DNA from: Virgisporangium aliadipatigenens
GTDB lineage: Bacteria; Actinomycetota; Actinomycetes; Mycobacteriales; Micromonosporaceae
Reading direction: 5' to 3'
DNA: 64,000 nt
Assembly: GCF_016863615.1 (NCBI RefSeq)
Contig: NZ_BOPF01000003.1
Location: forward strand, 62,001-126,000
Shown: positions 40,436-48,786 of the stretch, one piece after another
How the letters are laid out: each line of letters begins with the position of its first letter
How positions within the stretch are numbered: position 1 is the stretch's first letter
Translations under genes and position numbers: made by a program
The notes under the pieces: generated by a model
Seen by the model: the letters and a program-made list of their open reading frames with translations, nothing else
Databases searched by the model: none
What the model was told of the DNA's origin: nothing

Positions 40436-42137
40436 GCGCCTCCGGCTTGCACGGTTCGAGGATCGCGCGGTAGTCGAAGAACCGGGCCGCGGGCTTCTTG
40501 CGCACGTGGCCGGTGTCCAGTTCGCGCAGCACCCGGCCCTCCTGCTCGGTGAAGCTCGGGAACTCCTGATAGCCGCCCAGGTACACGCCCTCCGGCGCCT
40601 GCTTGTTGGCGACGACGATGTGCAGGTACTCGCCGGTGCGGCTCTGCCACAGCCGGCTCAGCAGGTCCGAGCGGAGATCGGCGTTGACGGCCACCACGTC
40701 CACGCCCATCCGGGACAGCACGTGCGCGGTCTCCGGGGGAACCATGTCGACGTCCTGCATCAGTGCCACCCGGCCGTAGTCCCGGTCGACCACCCAGAAG
40801 TCGTGCGACAGCCGGGCCGGCGCGATCGCCTCGTAGCGGGCCCGGTGCGTGCGCACGTACGGATAGTCGGTGCCGGTGGAGGTGACGAGGAGGCTCTTCG
40901 GTGCGTCGTTCGCCGTCGCGGGGTAGTGCACCAGGACGTCGACGTTGTTGGCACGCGCGTATCGGCGCAGGTTCGTCAGGCCGGCGGCGTCGACGGTGAA
41001 CCAGTTCGCCGGGAACACCGCCAGGCGCAGCGTCTGGCCGGCCGCCGCCGCGGCGACGCGGGCCTGTTCGGTCGCCTCCAGCGCGGTGGCCCACGGCGTC
41101 GTCGTGGGCCCGGGGTCGATCGCGGCGGCCGCGAACCGCCCCGCGGCCGGCTGCCGGAACTGCGTCTGCGTATAGCTTTCCAGCGTGTCCTGCGCCAGCA
41201 GCGCGTACATGCCGGGCCGGCGTTCGACCGGGAACGTACGGGTGCGGCGGACCGGGAGTTCGCCGTATCCGATGTCGTCGCTGCGCGCGGAGAGGTCGGC
41301 GAGCACCTCTCCGGTGTTGGTGGTGACGACGCTGCGGGAGCCGAAGTCGAAGTTGTACGGGAACGGCGACGGGATCGTGAAACTGTCCTGCGTGAAGGCC
41401 GTCGGCTTGACCCCGGCGGTGCCCTCGCCGTACCGGTTGGAGACGATCGTCGAGAAGTCGTTCTCCACGGCGCGCAGCCGCACGAAGTCGGTGTCGATGC
41501 CCACGTTGGCCGGTGCCAGCAGCAGGGTGGCGCCGTCGACGGCCGCCGAGCGCGGGTACTGCGAGTAGAACATGTCCGAGCAGATGACCAGCGCGACCCG
41601 GCCGTACGGGGTCTCGACGGTGGGGACGGGCGCGTACGTGATCGCGTTGTACGACGACTCGAGGAGATGGTTGCGCTTGCGGTAGACGCTCGCCACCTTC
41701 CCCTGCGGGTCGAGCAGCACCGCGACGTTGAAGTACAGGTTCTCCGCCGGGACGTACTGCGGCATCCCGAAGGCGATGTAGGCGTCGTACCGGTCGGCGA
41801 CCCGGGCGAGCGCGTCGCTGCTGGCACCCGGGATCGTCTCGGCGACGGCGGCGATCTCGCTGCGGCTGAAGAACGAGTAGCCGCTGGTCGCCATCTCGGG
41901 CAGCACGATGATCTTCGCGCCGCCCCGGGCCGCCCGTTCGGCCAGGGCGACCAGCTGCGCGCGGTTGCGCGCGACGTCGCCCTCGACCGGGGCGAAGTGC
42001 ACCGTGGCGACCTTCACCGTGCGGGAACCCGCCACCGGTGCGGCCGCCGCGGCCGGGGACTCGAGGGTCACGGCGCCGGCGGTGACCATCAGGAGAGCGG
42101 TCGTGCCGCAGAGCGTCCGGAACGTTCGGCTACGCAT
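40425..42137 (-). CDS. Secreted two-domain carbon-nitrogen hydrolase (nitrilase superfamily)
   Basis: 570 aa. A signal peptide (to ~35) is followed by a CN-hydrolase domain with the complete triad: Glu in VLPEMATSGY, Lys in VYRKRNHLL and Cys in VICSDMFY. A second nitrilase-like region (~330-540) has the fold pattern (LRLAVFPANWFTVDAAG, VDRDYGRVALMQDVDM) without an evident Cys. The two-domain secreted layout is like vanin/biotinidase-type enzymes, so an amidase acting on extracellular amides is possible. Divergent from the reductase gene at 42215. Confidence 0.85.
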   Translation of the reverse strand: MRSRTFRTLCGTTALLMVTAGAVTLESPAAAAAPVAGSRTVKVATVHFAPVEGDVARNRAQLVALAERAARGGAKIIVLPEMATSGYSFFSRSEIAAVAETIPGASSDALARVADRYDAYIAFGMPQYVPAENLYFNVAVLLDPQGKVASVYRKRNHLLESSYNAITYAPVPTVETPYGRVALVICSDMFYSQYPRSAAVDGATLLLAPANVGIDTDFVRLRAVENDFSTIVSNRYGEGTAGVKPTAFTQDSFTIPSPFPYNFDFGSRSVVTTNTGEVLADLSARSDDIGYGELPVRRTRTFPVERRPGMYALLAQDTLESYTQTQFRQPAAGRFAAAAIDPGPTTTPWATALEATEQARVAAAAAGQTLRLAVFPANWFTVDAAGLTNLRRYARANNVDVLVHYPATANDAPKSLLVTSTGTDYPYVRTHRARYEAIAPARLSHDFWVVDRDYGRVALMQDVDMVPPETAHVLSRMGVDVVAVNADLRSDLLSRLWQSRTGEYLHIVVANKQAPEGVYLGGYQEFPSFTEQEGRVLRELDTGHVRKKPAARFFDYRAILEPCKPEALNC

Positions 42138-42214
42138 CGGTACAGCCTGGCCCGAACCGCCACGGGGGTCACGGGGGATGGGGCATTATTCGATGACTGT
42201 GAAAGGAAGGTCGC

Positions 42215-42850
42215 ATGACCGGAGACAACGGCAGGGTGGTCGTCGACATCACGGTCACCGCCGACGGGTACTCGGCCGGGGCGCACCAGACGGAGGAACG
42301 CCCGTTCGGCGACGACGGCGGCGACGGCTCGGGTGCCGCGCTGCACGCCTGGATGTTCGACACACCGCAGGAGAACCGCGCCGAGATCGACCTGGTGCTC
42401 TCCGGCGCCGCGTTCATCATGGGGCGCAACATGTTCGGCCCGGTGCGCGGCGCCTGGGACCGCCCGTGGAACGGCTGGTGGGGCGCCGACCCGCCGTTTC
42501 ACGCGCCGGTGTTCGTGCTCACCCACCATGCGCGCGATCCGCAGCCGATGGACGGCGGCACGACGTACCGGTTCGTCACCGACGGGATCGCGGCGGCGCT
42601 GTCCCGAGCCCGTGCGGCGGCCGGCGACGGCGACGTGCTGATCATGGGCGGCGCGACCACGATCAACCAGTACCTCGCGGCCGGACTGGTCGACGAGGTG
42701 CGGCTGCACGTCGTGCCGTTCACGCTCGGGGCCGGGACGCGGGTGTTCGAGGGCGTTCCCCCGCTGCGGCTCGAACAGGTGTCCGCCCGCGCCGCGACGG
42801 GAGTGACGCACCTGGTCTACCGCGTTTTGCCCGGATCCGGTGAGGTGTAG
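42215..42850 (+). CDS. Dihydrofolate-reductase-family (RibD C-terminal) reductase
   Basis: 211 aa. GGAAGG lies before the ATG. The pattern VVVDITVTADGYSAGAHQ, FIMGRNMFGPVRGAW, PVFVLTHHARDP, VLIMGGATTINQYLAAGLVD and DEVRLHVVPFTLGAG is that of the RibD_C/YyaP-like DHFR superfamily (NADPH-binding, substrate varied). It is not the folate DHFR of core metabolism. Its 3' end overlaps the convergent P450 gene by 34 nt. Confidence 0.88.
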   Translation: MTGDNGRVVVDITVTADGYSAGAHQTEERPFGDDGGDGSGAALHAWMFDTPQENRAEIDLVLSGAAFIMGRNMFGPVRGAWDRPWNGWWGADPPFHAPVFVLTHHARDPQPMDGGTTYRFVTDGIAAALSRARAAAGDGDVLIMGGATTINQYLAAGLVDEVRLHVVPFTLGAGTRVFEGVPPLRLEQVSARAATGVTHLVYRVLPGSGEV

Positions 42851-44031
42851 CGGATGGGGAGGGTCAGCGGGCCGTAGACCGCCTCGGTCGGCGGGAGCCA
42901 GGTGCCGGGGCCGGCGGCGTGCGGCTCCCGGATCCGCGCGGCGAGCCGGGGGAGCGCCTCGGTCAGTTCGAGGCGGGCGAGCGCGGCACCGAGGCAGAAG
43001 TGGATGCCGCCGCCGAAGGTCAGGTGCGCGGTGCGCGGCCGGGTGATGTCCAGGACGTCGGGGCGATCGAAGACCGTCGCGTCGCGGTTGGCGGAGCCGG
43101 TGACCGGGAGGACGCAGCTGCCCGCGGGCAGTTCGAGGCCGTTCAGCGCCACGTCGACCTTGGCCACCCGGGGCACCCCGAGCAGCGCAGACGGGCTGTG
43201 GCGCACCACCTCCTCGGCGGCGATCGCGGCGAGCTGCGGCCGCGTCGCCAGGAGCCGCCACTGGTCCGGATGCCGCAGGAACGCCGCCATCGCGTTGCCG
43301 AGCTGGTGCTGCACCGTCCCCTGGCCGGCCGACATGAGCGTGACGACCATCGCCCGCAGCTCGGCGTCGGTCAGCAGGTCGTCCTCGTCGCGGGCGGCCA
43401 CCAGGGCGCTGAGCAGATCCTCCCGCGGGGCCGCACGGCGTTCGGCGAGCAGCTCGTCGAGGAACAGCTGTAAATCGCGCAGCGCCGACTCGATCCGCGC
43501 GCGGTGCTCCACGACGCTGAACCCGAAGATGAGGCCGACGTCGGAGGTCCACCGCTGCAGCTGCGCCGCCCTGTCCTCGGGGATGCCGACGAACCGGTAC
43601 AGCACCCGCAGCGCGAACGGCTCCGCGAACGCGGCGACGAAGTCGCACTCCCGCCGCGCCGCCATCGCGTCGAGGAGATCGTCGGCGACCGCAACCACGC
43701 TCGCGCGGAAGTCGTTCACCCGCCGCGTGGTGAACGCCCGGTTGACGATGCGGCGGACGCGGGCGTGCGCGGCGCCGTCGGCGTTCAGCAGGAAGCCGCG
43801 CATCACCTCGACCAGCGGGCCGTCGGCGATGCCCTGCGCGGCGAGAAAGTCCGCTCCCGGCGTGCGCAGCTCCCGCATGGACAGCAGCGCCTGCACCTCG
43901 CGGTAGCGCAACACCGCCGGGCCGATCGCGGTGCCGGCGTACCAGTCCTGCCCGCGCAGGCGCGCCAGTTCGCCGTAGGGATCGGTGTGGAACGCCGGGC
44001 CGGACAGGTCGAGATCACCCACGGGCACCAC
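42817..44031 (-). CDS. Cytochrome P450 with an altered I-helix motif
   Basis: 404 aa. The haem loop is FGGGIHFCLGAALARLEL and the ExxR motif lies in EEVVRHSP. The I-helix reads MSAGQGTVQHQ: the Thr is kept but the acidic residue of the AGx(D/E)T motif is replaced by Gly, which in other P450s changes proton delivery or favours peroxide-type chemistry. Starts 74 nt downstream of the haem peroxidase stop on the same strand, so it may be the last gene of the lipid-oxidation operon. No ferredoxin gene is adjacent. Confidence 0.9.
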   Translation of the reverse strand: MVPVGDLDLSGPAFHTDPYGELARLRGQDWYAGTAIGPAVLRYREVQALLSMRELRTPGADFLAAQGIADGPLVEVMRGFLLNADGAAHARVRRIVNRAFTTRRVNDFRASVVAVADDLLDAMAARRECDFVAAFAEPFALRVLYRFVGIPEDRAAQLQRWTSDVGLIFGFSVVEHRARIESALRDLQLFLDELLAERRAAPREDLLSALVAARDEDDLLTDAELRAMVVTLMSAGQGTVQHQLGNAMAAFLRHPDQWRLLATRPQLAAIAAEEVVRHSPSALLGVPRVAKVDVALNGLELPAGSCVLPVTGSANRDATVFDRPDVLDITRPRTAHLTFGGGIHFCLGAALARLELTEALPRLAARIREPHAAGPGTWLPPTEAVYGPLTLPIRYTSPDPGKTR

Positions 44032-44104
44032 CGTAAGGCGCGGCGGCCGGTGTGCCCCGGTCGTTCCACCGGGAGGGTGAACACGCCCGCCCGCCGCGCC
44101 GCGC

Positions 44105-46042
44105 CTACGCCGCCGGGGTGTCCGGCCAGGGCTGGAACGCGTTCGTCACGCCGCGCAGCGCCGGCCGCAGTTCGGGGTAGTGCCGCAGCAGCACGTCCAC
44201 CATCGTGGTGTTCTGCACCCACGCCATGCCGAGCGGCGTGTACACGTGCGGCGTGAAGTCCCGGGTGAGGAACCGGTCGCTGTTCAGGCGGCGGGAGGCC
44301 ATCAGCACGAAGATGCGGAACGCCGTGTCGCTGAACGCGAAGCCGCGCGGGCGCTTCTCGGCGAACATGCCGGTGATGGTGTCGACGCGTTCGATGTCAC
44401 CGCGGTAGACCCGGTGCAGTTCGGCCGCCACCTCGGGATCACCCGCCAGTTCGGCGAACGTGCGCGCCGGCCGCAGGTGCAGCAGCCGCCGGAACTCGTT
44501 GTACCGCGGCACGCCCAGTTCGCGGGTGCGCAGGATGTCGTGCGCGGCCAGGTCCATCAGCTTCCCGTCCGGCCGGCGGAACTCCTGCAGGAAGCGCGGG
44601 AAGTTGTGCAGCACGATCGCGCCCGGGTAGGCCGTGCCGAACGAGTAGAACAGGTCCGCCATGGCCACCTCGTCGGTGACGGCCTGGGCGTGCGGGCCGG
44701 CCAGTTCGGGGAACGTGGCCGTGCGCAGCAGCCGCCCGTCGGCCGCGGCGCGCAGCGCGTAGTCGTCCGGCACCAGCGGATGCATCCGGTACACGATGCT
44801 GAACTCCTCGGTCAGCGTGAACGGCACGCCGTAGTGGTCGGTGCGCGTGCCGGGGATGCCGCTGATCACCTCGCTGTCGCTGATCCGCCCGACGAGCTTG
44901 TGCAGCTTCTCGCCGGCCAGTCCCCACCAGTTCGCCCGCAGCGCCAGAACGGTCGTCGGGTGCGCGATGATCGCCGGGGTCCACTCGACGGTGTGGATCC
45001 GGGCGGTGAGCGCGGCGTTGATCAGCCGGGCGCGCCGGTACAGCTCGTCGTCGTTCCACCCTGGGTACTCGGCCTTGAGCGCGTCGCAGATGGCGTTGTG
45101 CTCGCGGATGAACGCGGTCGTCATCAGGTTGAGGCCGAGCCACCAGCCGGGCACCGTCGCCGGGTTGCGGGCCGGGTCCGCGGGCAGCCGCAGCCGGCCG
45201 TCGTCGCCGATGACCAGCTTGCCGTCGCGGCCGGTGCGCCGCTGCTCGTCGCCGGGCGCGCCGGTGCCGTAGATGCTGGAGCCGTCCCACCAGTGCGTCT
45301 CGGTGTTGAGGTAGGTGGGCGGCGCGGTGCCGCCGGCCGGCCGGCTCGGGTCGGCGACGGTCTTGAGGATCGTCATCGGGCGTTCCGGCCACGGGTCGCC
45401 GTCGGCGAGCGGCACCTCCCAGCGCTGGGCCGGGTCGCCCTGGCCGTGGCTGAACCAGTCCTTGACCATGAACTGGATCCACGCCGTCGCGAGCACGTTG
45501 ACCGACGTCGCCGGGACGAACCGGCGCCGGGTCATCAGGTCCAGGCTGACCTCGCGCGGCGACGGGGTCAGCATCGCCGCCTCGGGCTCGCGGTGGGTCG
45601 CCGCGATCGGCACGTTCCGGCCGAAGCGCGTGTTCGCCATACCCATCGAGGGAACGTCCGGATCGTTGCGCGAGCCGTCGGGCGTGCGCGCCGTCAACCA
45701 CTCCCGGTCCGGCCCGGCCGGGTCGAGGTCGGGCAGCCCGCCGGTGTCGTGCAGGTTGCGCTGGCGCAGGACGTTGCGCACGCCGACCAGCACGGCCAGG
45801 CCGAGCGGCGTGGGCAGCCGGTCCCAGCCGACCCACCGGTCGAGCAGCGCGGACGCGCCGTTGTACAGCCGCCACGGCAGCGTGTCGCGGTAGCGGGCGG
45901 CGGGCGCTCCCTCGGGTTCGGCCCCCGCGGCGGCGCGGGACCCGGCGGCCGACACCCGATCGCGGACGACGATCGCGGCGAGCGCCGCGGTCGCGCTGAC
46001 GGCGATCAGTGTGCCGGCCCGACGTGGCCTGGAACTGCTCAT
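44105..46042 (-). CDS. Alpha-dioxygenase/cyclooxygenase-like haem peroxidase
   Basis: 645 aa. An N-terminal membrane anchor (LIAVSATAALAAIVV) is followed by the animal-haem-peroxidase/alpha-DOX fold: WIQFMVKDWFSHG (distal side; Lys194 sits where plant alpha-DOX has the distal His before DW), REHNAICD, and EEFSIVYRMHPLVPD, which supplies catalytic Tyr418 and proximal His421 spaced as in COX (Y385/H388) and alpha-DOX. Such enzymes add O2 to fatty acids. The ATG overlaps the patatin stop by 4 nt and has AAGGGGG upstream. The Lys in place of His is notable and could alter peroxidase activity. Confidence 0.87.
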   Translation of the reverse strand: MSSSRPRRAGTLIAVSATAALAAIVVRDRVSAAGSRAAAGAEPEGAPAARYRDTLPWRLYNGASALLDRWVGWDRLPTPLGLAVLVGVRNVLRQRNLHDTGGLPDLDPAGPDREWLTARTPDGSRNDPDVPSMGMANTRFGRNVPIAATHREPEAAMLTPSPREVSLDLMTRRRFVPATSVNVLATAWIQFMVKDWFSHGQGDPAQRWEVPLADGDPWPERPMTILKTVADPSRPAGGTAPPTYLNTETHWWDGSSIYGTGAPGDEQRRTGRDGKLVIGDDGRLRLPADPARNPATVPGWWLGLNLMTTAFIREHNAICDALKAEYPGWNDDELYRRARLINAALTARIHTVEWTPAIIAHPTTVLALRANWWGLAGEKLHKLVGRISDSEVISGIPGTRTDHYGVPFTLTEEFSIVYRMHPLVPDDYALRAAADGRLLRTATFPELAGPHAQAVTDEVAMADLFYSFGTAYPGAIVLHNFPRFLQEFRRPDGKLMDLAAHDILRTRELGVPRYNEFRRLLHLRPARTFAELAGDPEVAAELHRVYRGDIERVDTITGMFAEKRPRGFAFSDTAFRIFVLMASRRLNSDRFLTRDFTPHVYTPLGMAWVQNTTMVDVLLRHYPELRPALRGVTNAFQPWPDTPAA

Positions 46043-48786
46043 GTCCGTTTCCCCCTTGACGACGGTGTCGGCTGTTCGGGGCCCCCGGGCTTGCCGGTCG
46101 GCACGGGCCGTCCGGGCACCCAGGGCCTCCTCCGGGAGCCCCTGCGCGGCGGGCCGGTCGCAGCCGCGGGCGCGGGCTCGTCCGTCATCGCCTCGAGCAT
46201 CTGCGTGGTGGAGTCGTGGCCCAGCGCCCGGTAGGCCTCCAACTGTTCGCCACCGTAGAGCTGGTGCACGGTGGCGTCGCACGGAAAGTCGGGAAACCGC
46301 CGCGCGTAGGCGCGCACGTCCCACGGGCTGCGTTCGGTCACGCCGAGCTTGGTGACCCAGAGCGTGGCGTCGGCGTCCCGGTCGCGGTCGACGGGCGGGT
46401 ACCAGACCTTCCCGCGCACGTAGGGCCGCTCGACGAACTGGCGGTCGACCGGCTTCATGCTCGCCGGGTCGATCTCGACGTGGACGCCGAGTTCGCTGCG
46501 GGCCAGGGCGAGCGCGCCGCCGATGGTGCTCCACCGGTCGACCGGATCGCCGCTGCCGTCGAACGCCAGGATCGTCTCCGGGCGCCGGCGCAGCGCCTCG
46601 ACCAGACCGAGGTTGTCGTAGTGCCCGCCGTCGGTGACGTACAGCCAGCGCGAGCGCAGGTTGGTGTGCCCGGCCGCCTCCATCAGCAGGCGCCACGGCC
46701 CCGGCTGGCGCCACTGCTCCACCAGCCCGCGCAGCCACTTCGCCGATCGCGGGTACCGGCGGGCCAGCCGGCACCGTCCTTTGTAGACGGTCCGGTGCCA
46801 GCGGGCCGCCGCCGCGCGCCGCCGGGCGATCCGTTCCCGCCGCAGGACCTCGGCGCGCCGCCACCGGACGATCAGCGCACGCATGCCCGCCGTCGTCGGG
46901 TGCCGCCGGGCGACCAGCCGGTGCCAGCGGCCGCGCGGTCCCCTCGGCCGGTGCGGCTGCGGTCCCGGCCGCGAGCGGTACATCGGATTGGGCAGCCACA
47001 GGCCGAGGCGGATGTTCGCGACGGCGAGCAGGAGCCGCTGCGAGGGCCGCGTCATCCGGCCGGCGAGCGGCGACACGGCCGCACCGGAGACGGCCACGGC
47101 CGCCGGCAGCGTGACCCGCCGGGCGCCGGCCGCGCGTTCGTACCGCCTTACGCTCAGCCGGCCCGCGCGGGAGCGGCCGAGGCGGTCGAGCAGGTTCGGC
47201 GGTTCGGCCAGGCCGATGTCGGTCGGCGTGAACGTGAACGGCACGCAGCCGCGTCCCGGCGGCACCGACTGGTCGGTGATGTTCGCCGCGGCGCAGACGA
47301 TGAGTTCCGGGCCGTCGTCCGGTCCCTTCCGACGCACCTGCGACAGCGACAGCGGACGTTCGTAGGGGACGGGCTTGGCGACGGTGCGGCCGTCCCGGCG
47401 TTCCCGTCGGACCAGGTAGGCGCTCGCGAGTTGCTCGCGGTAGTAGGGGTGCAGGCTGTTTCGATTGATATCGGTGAACGTCTTCAGTGCCGCGAACAGC
47501 AGGAGCGCGTAAGCGCACTTGAGCAGTTCGGCCCGGCCCGCACCGGCGCTCGCCGCGTCGCTCATCCACCGGGCGGCCAACAGCAGGACGAACAGCACCA
47601 CGAGCCCACTGCCGGTCCAGGCGAGCACACGCCGTTCGACCGAGTAGAAGGCCTGCCGGAGGGGGCCCGGCGGCGCGCCCTCGGCCGTGCGGGGTCGCAA
47701 CCCGGCCGCGAGACCACCGGCCTGGCGGATCAGCCGGCGGATCACCATGACCAGCGCGGTGGCGAACCCCAACAGTCCGGTCAGGTCCCACGTCGTGGCG
47801 GGCCGGGCGTTGCGGGCGGCCTCCGTCGCCTCGGCGGCCGCGTCCTCGGGTTCCTTCGGCAGCACGCCGCAGGCACCCGTCTTCTCGAATGCGTCGGCCG
47901 CCTGCCGGCAGTCCTCCGGGGTGGCGAAGCCGAGCGCGGTGACGACCCGCGCGGTGGTCGGGTCGGGCAGGTTGCCCAGCGCCAGCTTCTGCAGCCCGAC
48001 GGTCGCGGCGGGCAGCGCGAGCAGCAGCAGCGCCACGACGGCGCCGACCGCCATCAACGACGTCCCCGACGTGCGCAGGAAGTCGACGATCCGCTGCCGC
48101 GGCTGGCCGTAGGCGGGGATCACCTTCTCCACCAGCAGGACGAACACGCCGACGGCGAACGGCACCGCCGCAGCCAGCCGCCACTGCGGCGGGAGGTCCA
48201 GCCGCACGTCCCCGTCGGGCTCGCGCAGCACGTGGTTGCCGTCGGCCAGCCAACCGATCACGCGGGCGGCGAGGAACACGAAGACGAGCAGCGCGCTCAG
48301 GTTGGCGAACAGGCCGAACAGCACCCACACCAGACCGCGCACGGTCGTCGCCAACCGCGGGAAGAGGTAGTTGCTGCGGTTGCGCAGATGACGTTCCTCG
48401 GCCGAGCCCGGGGAGAACGCGTAGTCGGGCTCGCGCGGCCGCTCTACCCCGCGCTCGCCCGGCGCGGCGGGGCCGTGGTGCACGGTAGCGAAACCGGCCG
48501 CCATGTACGAACCGCCGGAGACGGCCGAGACGAATCTCGCCTGCCGGTAGAGGCCGGCGGCCGACAAGGCCTGCAGCGCCCCGAGATTGAACGCCGCCGA
48601 CCGGATGCCGCCGCCCGAGCAGCAGATCCCGATGCCCTCCGGCCGCGGCACCGGCTTCGCGTCCGTCCCGGTCGCCGGGGTCGGCGCGGACAGCGGGCCG
48701 CCGGCCGGCTGACCGACCGGGGTGGCCCACTCCGCCGTGGTGTCCACGATCGGCGGCGCCGAACGGAACGGCCACCGCCGGCTCAT
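46039..48786 (-). CDS. Polytopic membrane patatin-like phospholipase
   Basis: 915 aa. The patatin core is split. The oxyanion region is CCSGGGIRSAAFNLGALQAL and the nucleophile elbow is VSAVSGGSYM (Ser90; the first Gly of GxSxG is Ala), near the N-terminus. The catalytic Asp is in TDGGHYDNLGLVEAL, far downstream. About six transmembrane helices and a basic Arg-rich loop are inserted between them. Predicted to cleave acyl chains from membrane lipids. It overlaps both neighbours by 4 nt (GMC stop and peroxidase start), so its product is strongly coupled to theirs. Confidence 0.85.
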   Translation of the reverse strand: MSRRWPFRSAPPIVDTTAEWATPVGQPAGGPLSAPTPATGTDAKPVPRPEGIGICCSGGGIRSAAFNLGALQALSAAGLYRQARFVSAVSGGSYMAAGFATVHHGPAAPGERGVERPREPDYAFSPGSAEERHLRNRSNYLFPRLATTVRGLVWVLFGLFANLSALLVFVFLAARVIGWLADGNHVLREPDGDVRLDLPPQWRLAAAVPFAVGVFVLLVEKVIPAYGQPRQRIVDFLRTSGTSLMAVGAVVALLLLALPAATVGLQKLALGNLPDPTTARVVTALGFATPEDCRQAADAFEKTGACGVLPKEPEDAAAEATEAARNARPATTWDLTGLLGFATALVMVIRRLIRQAGGLAAGLRPRTAEGAPPGPLRQAFYSVERRVLAWTGSGLVVLFVLLLAARWMSDAASAGAGRAELLKCAYALLLFAALKTFTDINRNSLHPYYREQLASAYLVRRERRDGRTVAKPVPYERPLSLSQVRRKGPDDGPELIVCAAANITDQSVPPGRGCVPFTFTPTDIGLAEPPNLLDRLGRSRAGRLSVRRYERAAGARRVTLPAAVAVSGAAVSPLAGRMTRPSQRLLLAVANIRLGLWLPNPMYRSRPGPQPHRPRGPRGRWHRLVARRHPTTAGMRALIVRWRRAEVLRRERIARRRAAAARWHRTVYKGRCRLARRYPRSAKWLRGLVEQWRQPGPWRLLMEAAGHTNLRSRWLYVTDGGHYDNLGLVEALRRRPETILAFDGSGDPVDRWSTIGGALALARSELGVHVEIDPASMKPVDRQFVERPYVRGKVWYPPVDRDRDADATLWVTKLGVTERSPWDVRAYARRFPDFPCDATVHQLYGGEQLEAYRALGHDSTTQMLEAMTDEPAPAAATGPPRRGSRRRPWVPGRPVPTGKPGGPEQPTPSSRGKRT

